64,000 nucleotides of DNA from Paenibacillus andongensis. GTDB taxonomy: Bacteria > Bacillota > Bacilli > Paenibacillales > NBRC-103111. The stretch is taken from assembly GCF_025369935.1 (NCBI RefSeq), contig NZ_CP104467.1:1131001-1195000 (forward strand), in the 5' to 3' direction. Positions 43,947-52,283 of the stretch are shown here, piece by piece (position 1 is the first letter of the stretch; each line of letters starts with the position of its first letter). The position numbers and the translations under genes are program-made. Under the pieces are notes generated by a model that was not told the origin of the DNA, did not search any database, and worked only from the letters and a program-made list of their open reading frames with translations.

Positions 43947-44834
43947 ATGGAACTTCTACAACTGCAATATTTTCTGGCGGTGGCTCGATTGGAACATGTG
44001 ACCGAAGCTGCACGAAGTCTGCACGTTACCCAATCGTCACTAAGCAAAACGATTGGGCGCTTGGAGGAGGATTTAGGGGTCCCTCTATTCGATCGAATAG
44101 GGAGGAAGCTGCGATTGAATGAGTTTGGAAGAAAATTTCTTCGCCGCGCAGAAAGGGCTTTGTTTGAATTGGAGCAGGGGAAGCAGGAGATTAGCGATTT
44201 TTCCAGCCCGGAACATGGTACCCTTAAATTGGCGGTGACCACCGCAAGTACATTGCCAAATATTCTTCGAGAGTTTCGGAAAAAGCAGCCCACTATCCAA
44301 TTTCATGTGCAAATGTTGAACTTGCAGGAAATGCTTACGCTTCTTTATCGAGGAGAGGTCGAGTACTGCTTGTCCTCACCTCCTATACAAGGGGACGATA
44401 TTGAATGTCAAATTGTGTTCATCGACCCAATCCTAATCGCCGTTCCAAAAGGACATCGGCTGGCAGACCGAAGCAGCGTATCCTTGACAGAGCTAAAGGA
44501 TGAATGGTTTGTTGGTGTAAAAAAAGGCTACGGTGCTCGCGATTTAGTGGACTCTGTATGCAAATCAGCTGGATTTGTACCTAAATATGTGTATGAGGGA
44601 GATGAACCTGCGAGGCTAAGTGCTCTTGTGGAAGCCGAAATTGGCATAGCCTTCATACCGAGCACGGCAAGGTTTACACGGGAACGTATCACATATCTTC
44701 AAGTAGAGAATCACGAATTGGTAAGGGAGATAGCTTTATTATGGCACAGGAGTCGGTACATTTCGCGGGCTGCTCTGGAATTTCGTGAGGTCGTTGTAGA
44801 CTATTTTGGGGCGTTATCCAAACAGACCACTTAA
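43947..44834 (+). CDS. LysR family regulator
   Basis: 295 residues from ATG 43947 (TGGAG 7 nt upstream). The N-terminal HTH is MELLQLQYFLAVARLEHVTE, then SSLSKTIGRLEEDLGVPLFD. The substrate-binding domain follows with the usual LysR effector pocket segments (LAVTTASTLPNILREF, ALVEAEIGIAFIPS). It is divergent from the MFS exporter, an arrangement typical of LysR proteins controlling a neighbouring pump. Confidence 0.9.
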   Translation: MELLQLQYFLAVARLEHVTEAARSLHVTQSSLSKTIGRLEEDLGVPLFDRIGRKLRLNEFGRKFLRRAERALFELEQGKQEISDFSSPEHGTLKLAVTTASTLPNILREFRKKQPTIQFHVQMLNLQEMLTLLYRGEVEYCLSSPPIQGDDIECQIVFIDPILIAVPKGHRLADRSSVSLTELKDEWFVGVKKGYGARDLVDSVCKSAGFVPKYVYEGDEPARLSALVEAEIGIAFIPSTARFTRERITYLQVENHELVREIALLWHRSRYISRAALEFREVVVDYFGALSKQTT

Positions 44835-44849
44835 TCATTCTGCACCACG

Positions 44850-44880
44850 AATCCTTTGGTAGATACTGAAGGATTTTTTG
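44850..44880 (+). terminator. Terminator after the LysR gene
   Basis: AATCCTT ... AAGGATT stem followed by TTTTTG. Confidence 0.75.
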
Positions 44881-45007
44881 TTTTGCTCAATAATTTAGCA
44901 GGGGTCACTTTTATTAATATTCGATTTGCACGGAAAGTCCCAAATAAAGGGATATATTGTGCAGGCAGAGAATAGGTATTTGGAAGAAACGATAGGGAGA
45001 GTTTGGC

Positions 45008-47065
45008 ATGGCATTTGAGACAAATGGCCTCGCTCAGCGAGAGCAACAATTTATTGTCGGTCGTGAACATGAGTTAAAGAAGTTTAAGCAATTGCTAAAA
45101 GAAAACGATTTGAGAAGAAACACTCGAATCCTACATATTTATGGAACTGGTGGGGTCGGAAAAAGTACTTTTTTAAGGCTATGTCAGGGCATTGCAGAAG
45201 AAGTCGAGGCTTGTTTCGTGATGCTGGACAGCCGTGATTTTGTGCATACGGAGGATGGCTTTTGCACGGCTTTGTTGAAGTTGTTAATGGGTAAAATGAA
45301 AAACAACAGCCACCTAGTCACCCTGTCTGATGACGTTCGCGAGAACTGTATAACCCTCGTTTCACAAATAGCGAAGGAGCGACCTCTAGTTCTGGCATTA
45401 GATACTTTTGAAGAAATGATGGATATGGAAGCATGGTTTCGTGACCGATTTGCTCCATGGCTTCCCAGTGGAACGATTGTATTGTTAGCCGGGCGTCATC
45501 CTTTGAAAGGGACTTGGATTCTATCGCCAGCATGGCGGGAATTGATTCAACAACTGCCTCTCTCGCATTTGAATAGAGAAAATAGCGGTAAGTATGCAAA
45601 ATTGTGTGGTATTCAAGAAGATGATCGCATCGAATACTTATGGAAGAGGTCGAAAGGACATCCGTTGACCCTATCTATGGCTGTTGCTGCCCAATTCTAT
45701 GGAGAAGACACCATCGTTTCCTCGGTCTCGGATTGGTTCGAAGATGTAGCTTCACGATGGCTCAAAGAAGTTCCAGATGATGAACTGAGAGCCGTTGTTG
45801 AAGCGGCGTCCGTACTGCGGCGGTTTAACCAGGAGCTGTTATCTTTTGTTATGGAGAAGGACATATCTATCCAAGTTTTCAATCGGCTTAAATCGCTTTC
45901 CTTTGTTCAACAATCGGTGAATGGCTGGCAGTTTCATGACCTGATAAGTGAAATTACTAGCAATCAACTCAGAGAGAGGGCACCGGGTCTATATAACCGG
46001 TATAAGGAACGCAGTGCGTATTATTATGCGGAAATCGTCATAGCTTCCTCCAGATCCAGGTCGACGGCGTGGGAAATCGGAGAATTATTTCGATACGCTG
46101 ACATTAAAGTACTTAAGGCAATGACCAGAGACAGTACAAGCAGCTCGTATTACTGGGAGGCGGTAACGGAATCTACGTTGGCAGATGCGGCTGCTTATGT
46201 TGAATGGCGCGAAAACTGTGAAGAAGGAGTATCTGGCATTGAAATCGATCTGGATACCGGTGAGCAATTTCTGATTGATTACCCCGTAGAAGCACTTCGC
46301 CTCAGTACTGGAAACTTTAATATAAGCAAGCTTTTTCAACTTGCACCTGAATCTCTCAAACTGCTTCGGGATCGTGATGGGCGCGTGCATGCGCTGTCTG
46401 TTATTGTGCCAATGCATGCGGGAACATTATCTTGGCTTGAACAAGATCCGATATGTCAACCTTATTTAGCTTCATTGACGTCAGAAGAAAGAAGCCAATT
46501 AGAGGTTACCAGCGCTCGTCCGGCCGGTTGGTTTATGAGGATCATGGATTTTGTCGATTTGATGGATCCGGCTTTACGAACACAAGCTATTCATATGATT
46601 TATGCCCACATGTGTATGGGAGGTATTTTCGTCTGTTCTCCTATTACGACGGATATTACCAAAAAGATTTACCCTGCATTAGGTCTTCAGGTTGTTGAAG
46701 GGGCAGCGCATACGAACTATGACGGGAACACAATAACTAATACGTATGCAATCGATACGAGAGGGAACAAGCTCTGTGATTTTATCGACACCTTGTTTCG
46801 GAAAGCGGGGCTTGATTGGAAGCGGACTGTAAAAGCCTTCTATCCGGGAGTCAACGAAGACCGGAGAACGGTTTTGCTTAAACAGTTCACGACTCGCGAG
46901 CAGGAAGTCATCGAATGTGTAGTAACCGGATGCTCGAATGCAGAGGTTGCCAGTCGTTTGTTCATTAGTGAGGTAACTGTTAAAAAGCATCTCAAGTCGA
47001 TCTATGTCAAATTGGGAATCAGCACAAGAACGCAGCTTGTCAGCAAAATGATGGCTGAATCCTAA
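45008..47065 (+). CDS. STAND ATPase / LuxR-type regulator 3
   Basis: 685 residues. QFIVGREHELKKF precedes the P-loop GTGGVGKST at 46-54; Walker B is LALDTFEEMMD; LLAGRHPLKGTWILSP is shared with paralogue 1 almost word for word. The middle domain GWFMRIMDFVDLMD, MGGIFVCSPI and the LuxR HTH (TTREQEVIECVVTGCSNAEV, VTVKKHLKSIYVKLG) complete the plan. GGGAGAG precedes the ATG. It is followed by a terminator, the 78-bp element and the P450 operon, which are its likely targets. Confidence 0.87.
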   Translation: MAFETNGLAQREQQFIVGREHELKKFKQLLKENDLRRNTRILHIYGTGGVGKSTFLRLCQGIAEEVEACFVMLDSRDFVHTEDGFCTALLKLLMGKMKNNSHLVTLSDDVRENCITLVSQIAKERPLVLALDTFEEMMDMEAWFRDRFAPWLPSGTIVLLAGRHPLKGTWILSPAWRELIQQLPLSHLNRENSGKYAKLCGIQEDDRIEYLWKRSKGHPLTLSMAVAAQFYGEDTIVSSVSDWFEDVASRWLKEVPDDELRAVVEAASVLRRFNQELLSFVMEKDISIQVFNRLKSLSFVQQSVNGWQFHDLISEITSNQLRERAPGLYNRYKERSAYYYAEIVIASSRSRSTAWEIGELFRYADIKVLKAMTRDSTSSSYYWEAVTESTLADAAAYVEWRENCEEGVSGIEIDLDTGEQFLIDYPVEALRLSTGNFNISKLFQLAPESLKLLRDRDGRVHALSVIVPMHAGTLSWLEQDPICQPYLASLTSEERSQLEVTSARPAGWFMRIMDFVDLMDPALRTQAIHMIYAHMCMGGIFVCSPITTDITKKIYPALGLQVVEGAAHTNYDGNTITNTYAIDTRGNKLCDFIDTLFRKAGLDWKRTVKAFYPGVNEDRRTVLLKQFTTREQEVIECVVTGCSNAEVASRLFISEVTVKKHLKSIYVKLGISTRTQLVSKMMAES

Positions 47066-47100
47066 CGAGAGGGTTAATCTCTTTCATAAGCCCTGAAATG

Positions 47101-47136
47101 AAGCCTATTTTCTGTTATAGAAGATAGGCTTTTTTG
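47101..47136 (+). terminator. Terminator after STAND-LuxR 3
   Basis: AAGCCTATTTTCT / AGAAGATAGGCTT stem with a T-run. Confidence 0.8.
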
Positions 47137-47145
47137 CGTATCTGT

Positions 47146-47223
47146 TATCCTTTAGGATCCAAAAAGTATGCTTAAGGATAATATTGTTTTCATGCTGAAG
47201 CTGTCATAATTGGCTTTGCAATT
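47146..47223 (+). promoter_or_regulatory. Shared 78-bp activator/promoter element, copy P450
   Basis: Ungapped match to 38545-38622, about four bases in five identical by eye. It has the dyad TTATCCTT / AAGGATAA (28 bp between arm starts), then CTGTCATAATTGG and CTTTGCAATT. CATAAT may serve as the -10. The distance to the P450 start codon is about 40 bp, shorter than the 87 bp in the D copy. Confidence 0.7.
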
Positions 47224-47261
47224 GCCAGACCTGACCAGGGACTGCAAGAAAGGGATGAATG

Positions 47262-48623
47262 ATGATGTCGCAAATTGTCTCAAATACGAAACCGAAACCC
47301 CAATTATCGAAAGAAACATTCGTCGGCGGCTCACTAAAAGCTTTTCGTGAGGATCCGCTTTTGTTTATGAACGAGCTCTATCGGAAACATGGCGATTATG
47401 CGCGTTTTCGATTGGGACCGCAGAAATTTTACGCGATTTTCAATCCAGATATGCTGAAAGAGGTCATGATTACCAAGGCCGACGCATTCAGTAAGGCAGG
47501 CACTTTTGACGAAATCAAGCGACTTACGGGGGAGGGGCTTGTTACAAGCGATGGGGCCCACCATGATCGGCAGCGCCGAATTATGCAGCCGAAGTTTACC
47601 CGCGGTCACATTCAGAAGTATGCGGGGCAGATGGGGCAGAGTACGCGGAGCTTAATTGCAGGATGGAACGATGGACAGCAGCGGGATTTGACGCATGATT
47701 TGTTCACCATCACGTTTGATATTATGACACGTACTTTATTTAGCTATGAAGCAGGTACTAGATTGGAGCAAATTGAGAAGGCTTTTGATTCCATCAGTCG
47801 AATCGCCACCGAAAAGATACGCACGCTGATCAGACTTCCACTGCTCATTCCTACCAAACAAAATCGCGAATATACGGCAGCGCTGTGCTCACTGGATGAT
47901 ATCGTGTTCGGTATTATTGCAGACCGCAGAGCCATGGGAGGGGAAGAGCGTCAGGATCTGTTGTCTGTGCTGATGGAGGCAGTCGATGAATCGGATCAAA
48001 CGGGAATGACGGATCGTCAGCTTCGTGACGAGCTGTTGACTATGTTCCTTGCCGGCCATGAGACGACGGCTCACACGCTGGCTTGGGCGTTCGACTTTCT
48101 CATGAGAAGGCCGGATGTGGAGGAGAAGCTGGTCGAGGAGTGGAGCCGTGTACTTGGCGGTGAGCTTCCGACTGCGGATCATTTCAATGATCTTGTTTAT
48201 ACGCAAAATGTAATATGGGAAACGCTCCGTATGCGCCCCGCCGGATACTTGACTGGACGTACGGCTATTCAGGATACGAGTCTGGGGAATTTGCCGATTC
48301 GCCGTGGCGAAGCGCTGATGATCAGCCCTTATCCGCTGCATATGCATCCGGGCTATTTTGATGAGCCAGAGACGTTCCGACCGGAGCGATTTGAGAATGA
48401 TTATGTCAAAACATTGCCGATTATGGCGTATTTTCCGTTCGGCGCAGGTCCGAGATCGTGTATTGGTAATCATTTTGCCATGCTGGAGATGGTCATCATC
48501 CTAGCTGCGATCGGTCAAACATTTCGCCTGCGTCCTACGCCGAACCACCTCCCAGCCGTTCCGGAGGCGTTATTGACGCTTACTCCCAAGGGCGGTATTC
48601 GGGTGACCGTTGAACGAAGGTAG
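47262..48623 (+). CDS. Cytochrome P450
   Basis: About 453 residues; three ATG codons in a row (47259, 47262, 47265) follow AAAGGG, and I chose the middle one on spacing. All P450 landmarks are present: I-helix AGHETTAHTLAW, K-helix ETLRMRPAG (ExxR), and heme-binding FPFGAGPRSCIGNHF with the axial Cys. It is a soluble haem monooxygenase needing a separate electron donor; none is encoded nearby. The substrate is unknown; the sequence style resembles fatty-acid or terpenoid hydroxylases of the CYP102/CYP110 side. Confidence 0.93.
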   Translation: MMSQIVSNTKPKPQLSKETFVGGSLKAFREDPLLFMNELYRKHGDYARFRLGPQKFYAIFNPDMLKEVMITKADAFSKAGTFDEIKRLTGEGLVTSDGAHHDRQRRIMQPKFTRGHIQKYAGQMGQSTRSLIAGWNDGQQRDLTHDLFTITFDIMTRTLFSYEAGTRLEQIEKAFDSISRIATEKIRTLIRLPLLIPTKQNREYTAALCSLDDIVFGIIADRRAMGGEERQDLLSVLMEAVDESDQTGMTDRQLRDELLTMFLAGHETTAHTLAWAFDFLMRRPDVEEKLVEEWSRVLGGELPTADHFNDLVYTQNVIWETLRMRPAGYLTGRTAIQDTSLGNLPIRRGEALMISPYPLHMHPGYFDEPETFRPERFENDYVKTLPIMAYFPFGAGPRSCIGNHFAMLEMVIILAAIGQTFRLRPTPNHLPAVPEALLTLTPKGGIRVTVERR

Positions 48624-48675
48624 AATTGCCATATTGCTATTACCGAAGAATTTCAATACGGAAAGGAAGCTAACG

Positions 48676-49263
48676 ATGACATTTCTAAAAGTAATTCGTT
48701 TTTTGGCTGGTTGCAGTATCATCGGGGGATTCTTTCGAGCACTGATGACGCCGCTTGCTCTAGTGCTGGGAGCTGAAAGCGTGCCGGAGTTGGTCTCAGG
48801 GGTACTCGGGACATTGTTTATGGGAATGGGAATGTTCGGCTTGTATATGCTACATGTCAAAGGAATGGGCAAACTAGGCTTTGCTGCGTTCATCCTTCAT
48901 TCCATTGGGAGTTTTATCTTAATGGCACTCGTTTTTTCCAACCTTGTTTTCGCCGTTTTCGACCCGCATGTCCTGGAATCTGATGCAGCACCACTTCCAT
49001 TCATAATAGCTGGGACTCTGGTGATGCCGCTCATGGTGGGAAGCATGATCTTGTTCGCTGTCACTGTGCTAAAGACGAAGGTCTTTTCCAAACTACCAGC
49101 ACTTTTGCTGCTACTTTCACCAGTTGTTAATTTCTTGCCTATCGTTTCCGACTTCTCACCGCTTATTTGGGGGCTGGCCTTCCTCTTGTTCGGGATTGAA
49201 GTTTGGAAAAAGACGGCTAACAAGGCGCTCACCAAACTCGATTTGGATAATGTGTCAGCTTAA
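48676..49263 (+). CDS. Six-helix membrane protein of unknown function
   Basis: 195 residues from ATG 48676 (GGAAAGGAAG upstream), with about six hydrophobic segments (FLAGCSIIGGFFRALMTPLA, FIIAGTLVMPLMVGSMILFA). The ribosome binding site lies 50 nt after the P450 stop, so the two are co-transcribed. I do not recognise the family. A role in export or membrane delivery of the P450 product is a guess from the neighbourhood. Confidence 0.75.
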   Translation: MTFLKVIRFLAGCSIIGGFFRALMTPLALVLGAESVPELVSGVLGTLFMGMGMFGLYMLHVKGMGKLGFAAFILHSIGSFILMALVFSNLVFAVFDPHVLESDAAPLPFIIAGTLVMPLMVGSMILFAVTVLKTKVFSKLPALLLLLSPVVNFLPIVSDFSPLIWGLAFLLFGIEVWKKTANKALTKLDLDNVSA

Positions 49264-49331
49264 TTACAAATGTAGATTGATTTCACCTTCGTCGCCAAAT
49301 ACAAATATTTATAGAATTGGTATACTATAAA

Positions 49332-49389
49332 TAGCCTGTTGAATTACCTCAGCAGGCTAAAAAAGACACCTGTGAAGGTGTCTTTTTTA
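49332..49389. terminator. Double terminator
   Basis: TAGCCTG ... CAGGCTA followed by AAAAGACACCT / AGGTGTCTTTTTT. The second is a strong bidirectional hairpin between convergent operons. The first stem core recurs at 53942-53969. Confidence 0.8.
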
Positions 49390-49523
49390 GTTGATAAGAA
49401 AGTATAAGTTGTATACTTTAGCGTTGCAGTAAATACAACATGGGTACTCGCTGGAGACTGTTTACCTTCATGAAGCTGCTGAACGACTCTAAAATCAAAT
49501 TTGAAGGAACAAGGAAAGAACCC

Positions 49524-49859
49524 CTACTGCTTACCCTTTCCCTGCAATTCATTCAAATATTCGTCCAAACGATCGAAGCGCTCCTCCCACATGCGGCGGT
49601 AAGATTCCAGCCAGGTGTTCATTTCTACGAAGGGTTGGGCCCGAAGCTTATAAATGCGCCGATTGGCACTGGGTTGTACTTCAACAAACCCCGCGTCGCT
49701 TAGGACGCGGAGATGTTTGGAAACTTGTGGCTGCTGGAGGCTGAGGCGCTCGGCGATTTCCCCTACGGTGAGGGGACCCTTACGCAGGAGTTCGACGATA
49801 TGCAATCGGTTGGGCTCTGCTAGTGCGCTCCAGGTTGTTGTGTTCAAGCCCATGTTCAT
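49524..49859 (-). CDS. ArsR family regulator (operon 2)
   Basis: 111 residues. WSALAEPNRLHIVELLRKGP and LSLQQPQVSKHLRVLSDAGF are the winged-helix signature; there is no metal-binding CxC. It is last gene of an AHSA1-DoxX-ArsR operon; in operon 1 (26648-27895) the same three families occur in the order DoxX-ArsR-AHSA1. GAAGGAAGG precedes the ATG. It probably represses the operon through the dyads at 50895-50925. Confidence 0.9.
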   Translation of the reverse strand: MNMGLNTTTWSALAEPNRLHIVELLRKGPLTVGEIAERLSLQQPQVSKHLRVLSDAGFVEVQPSANRRIYKLRAQPFVEMNTWLESYRRMWEERFDRLDEYLNELQGKGKQ

Positions 49860-49910
49860 GCGCTCCTTCCTTCAACATATACCGGGCAAGGAAGTTTTAG
49901 TATAGTCGGT

Positions 49911-50309
49911 TTATGCCGCTAAGCGGGGTGGCTGGCTTAATGATGCAGCTCTTTGTTTCTTATGATAACACACATAAGACCCGCCGATAATAACAAATCC
50001 GATGATGAAAAACGCCAAGCCGCTGGCAGGATCGCCCACCGCGATACTTGAATACATTGCACCCACAAGATCAAATGTAAGCCCGGCATAAGCCCATTCT
50101 TTTATTCTCGGAAAGCCAGGAATCAGAATCGCTACAAGACCCAATAATTTGGCCACGCCCAGAAAGGGCAGGAGGTAAGAGGGATAGCCTAAATGAGCAA
50201 ATAAGGTAACCGCATCTGATGCATAGAGGATATCCGGGATAGCACCAATGCCCATCAAGGCGATCAACAAAGCTGTAAAAATCCAATACATAACTTTCGT
50301 TTTTTTCAT
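49911..50309 (-). CDS. DoxX-like membrane protein (operon 2)
   Basis: 132 residues, four hydrophobic helices, with ILIPGFPRIKEWAYAGLTFD matching the DoxX-like protein at 26648. It is the second gene of the operon, with GAAGGGAGT before the ATG. A role in membrane redox or stress tolerance is inferred from the family. Confidence 0.87.
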   Translation of the reverse strand: MKKTKVMYWIFTALLIALMGIGAIPDILYASDAVTLFAHLGYPSYLLPFLGVAKLLGLVAILIPGFPRIKEWAYAGLTFDLVGAMYSSIAVGDPASGLAFFIIGFVIIGGSYVCYHKKQRAASLSQPPRLAA

Positions 50310-50356
50310 AAAGTTATTACTCCCTTCAAATTATAAATTTGATTTCACTTTGGTTC

Positions 50357-50842
50357 TTACATTGCTGACAGTTGTTCCTCTAGACGATCCATTGTTGATT
50401 TGGCGCCTTCGACGGCTCCATATTCCTTGACCGCTTTCTCTAGATCAGCGGCAGAATTGAAGCGTGCCGTCATTGTGAGCTCTGTCGTTGTATTAGTTTG
50501 CTTCGCAAAGGTGACCGTCACATGAAATGGTTCGTCCTCATCGTCCCCGCCATGGGCGTATACGAGTCGCTCGGGGCTCACGATCTCGTGATAGACAATT
50601 TTATTATCATAATCAACGCCATCTGGGCCGTGCATAACGTAACGCCATACCCCGCCCGTTCTAACATCAATTTCTTGAACCGTAGTCGTAAAGCCCTTGG
50701 GTCCCCACCATTTCGGCAAATGCTCCGGATCTGTCCAAGCCTTGAAAACCAATTCCCTCGACGCATGAAAGATACGGGTGACACGGAGTTCTTGACCTTC
50801 AATGGATGTGAGCGTCTTATTCGATTCCTGAGCGTTATTCAT
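50357..50842 (-). CDS. AHSA1/SRPBCC domain protein (operon 2)
   Basis: 161 residues. LRVTRIFHASRELVFKAWTD, PEHLPKWWGPKGF and the end GAVEGAKSTMDRLEEQLSAM are clear AHSA1 features. It is the first gene of operon 2, with TTGGAGGATG upstream. It belongs to the AHSA1 branch that starts with a short polar tail and has the conserved WWGP. Confidence 0.92.
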   Translation of the reverse strand: MNNAQESNKTLTSIEGQELRVTRIFHASRELVFKAWTDPEHLPKWWGPKGFTTTVQEIDVRTGGVWRYVMHGPDGVDYDNKIVYHEIVSPERLVYAHGGDDEDEPFHVTVTFAKQTNTTTELTMTARFNSAADLEKAVKEYGAVEGAKSTMDRLEEQLSAM

Positions 50843-50894
50843 TTAATCATCCTCCAAATTGTGTTTGTTCTTGCTTTCTGTTTTGAATATACCA

Positions 50895-50925
50895 TAATAG
50901 GAATATTCCTGTAAAGGAATACTTA
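50895..50925 (-). promoter_or_regulatory. Promoter and ArsR-type operator of operon 2
   Basis: On the minus strand, TTTACA and TATATT are separated by 18 bp. The spacer contains the perfect palindrome AGGAATATTCCT (50899-50910), and a further AAAGGAATACTT half-site overlaps the -35. The sequence differs from the operator of operon 1, so the two ArsR proteins are probably independent. Confidence 0.65.
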
Positions 50926-50929
50926 TAAA

Positions 50930-51223
50930 TTATTTGAGAAGTTCCGCTTTCCATCTTGCATATTGTTCCGGTAAACATACCCCACAAGGTCTGTAACCTG
51001 CGGCTATAGCGATTTCTTCATTCTCGAAAAATACGCGATATTTAACATATCCCCCTTGAGCTATGGCCCGAAGTGCAGAGGGACAATCTAGGCGACCATA
51101 TATTTTATTCCTTCGATAGCCTCCCAAATTTCCCGGAGATCCGCTTGGATAAGGGCGGCGATCAGCCCCTAATAAGGTGTAGGAAGATTGACTTTCGTTT
51201 TTCTTAATGCCATTTGCACCCAT
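50930..51223 (-). CDS. Ada-like metal-binding domain protein
   Basis: 97 residues from ATG 51223; GTG codons at 51238 and 51241 are possible alternatives. It carries RRNKIYGRLDCPSALRAIAQ followed by GGYVKYRVFFENEEIAIAAG and YRPCGVC, the zinc-Cys pattern of the Ada N-terminal domain (DCPSA ... RPCGVC). In Ada this domain takes a methyl group from DNA phosphotriesters and switches on alkylation repair genes. There is no AraC HTH or methyltransferase domain here. It is divergent from a 2OG-Fe(II) oxygenase gene. Confidence 0.85.
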   Translation of the reverse strand: MGANGIKKNESQSSYTLLGADRRPYPSGSPGNLGGYRRNKIYGRLDCPSALRAIAQGGYVKYRVFFENEEIAIAAGYRPCGVCLPEQYARWKAELLK

Positions 51224-51395
51224 GTAATGACAACTCACCACCCAATTGTAGTTGTAACATAGAACGATAGTTTAGCAATTTCGTTATCTTGCTGTCTCAT
51301 TCGAGAATGCGTACAAAAGCTGATTTTCGGGGTTATACTGTACGCAGAGGTAGAAATTAAATGTAACGATACGCGCAAAGGGGGAGGCTTACAGC

Positions 51396-52109
51396 ATGCC
51401 TGAGAATCTATCGCAAAGATTAGCTGATCTGGATTGGAATTACATCCAGCAGTCGCTGGACGAGCACGGTTATGCCAAACTACCTGGCTTGTTAAACCAT
51501 ACGGAGTGTAAGGGAATTATTAGCACTTATGAGGAAGAAGGTCGCTTTCGAGCAACCATTGACATGGCCCGTTACCGCTTCGGGATCGGAGAGTACAAAT
51601 ATTACAATGCTCCTCTACCACTTTTGCTTCAACAGCTGCGCGAAGGATTGTATCCGGAACTTGCCATAACAGCTAATCGCTGGCTAGAACAATTGGGTCA
51701 TAAGGCTTCTTTTTCGGCAACATTGGCGGAATTCCTCGATCAATGCCATCAAGAGGGGCAGAATCGGCCAACCCCATTGATCCTGAAATATGAGGCCGGG
51801 GGATACAATTGTCTGCATCAAGATTTGTATGGGAAAGTATTCTTTCCTTTTCAGGTCGTATTCACTCTTAATCAAAGAGAAGTAGATTTCACAGGCGGGG
51901 AGTTACTATTGGTGGAGCAGCATCCGAGGGCGCAAAGTAGAGGTCATGTCATCACATTGAAACAAGGCGAAGGTCTGATTTTTCCAACCAATCATCGTCC
52001 TGTTTTGGGAACGCGCGGCTATTATAAAACGACTCTTCGACACGGTGTAAGCACTATTACAACGGGTACCAGATACAGTTTGGGTATTATTTTTCACGAT
52101 GCGAAGTAA
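51396..52109 (+). CDS. 2-oxoglutarate/Fe(II)-dependent oxygenase
   Basis: 237 residues. The iron-binding triad is visible: His and Asp in NCLHQDLYGKVFF and the second His in TTLRHGVSTI, with the 2-oxoglutarate Arg in GTRYSLGIIF. The fold matches the prolyl-4-hydroxylase-like 2OG-FeII_Oxy family. GGGGGAGGC precedes the ATG. The divergent Ada-domain gene suggests alkylation damage repair as its job, but the sequence itself is not AlkB-type, so the substrate stays open. Confidence 0.88.
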   Translation: MPENLSQRLADLDWNYIQQSLDEHGYAKLPGLLNHTECKGIISTYEEEGRFRATIDMARYRFGIGEYKYYNAPLPLLLQQLREGLYPELAITANRWLEQLGHKASFSATLAEFLDQCHQEGQNRPTPLILKYEAGGYNCLHQDLYGKVFFPFQVVFTLNQREVDFTGGELLLVEQHPRAQSRGHVITLKQGEGLIFPTNHRPVLGTRGYYKTTLRHGVSTITTGTRYSLGIIFHDAK

Positions 52110-52172
52110 TTAGCACAGAACGCTAAAGTGAACGTAGAGACTCTACATTCCGCAGAGAACAACTCAGCCCCA

Positions 52173-52204
52173 AAAGGACCTCCCCCTATTGGAGGAAGTC
52201 CTCA
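52173..52204. terminator. Hairpin between 2OG oxygenase and phospholipase D genes
   Basis: AGGACcTCC / GGAGGaAGTCCT stem in the convergent gap, with moderate T-runs. Confidence 0.5.
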
Positions 52205-52283
52205 TTGATTCGTGTAACCATCTTCAAGATAGATCCCCCTCAAGGTCTATGACCCTATTGGGACAGTCCCCTTTTGAATTTTA

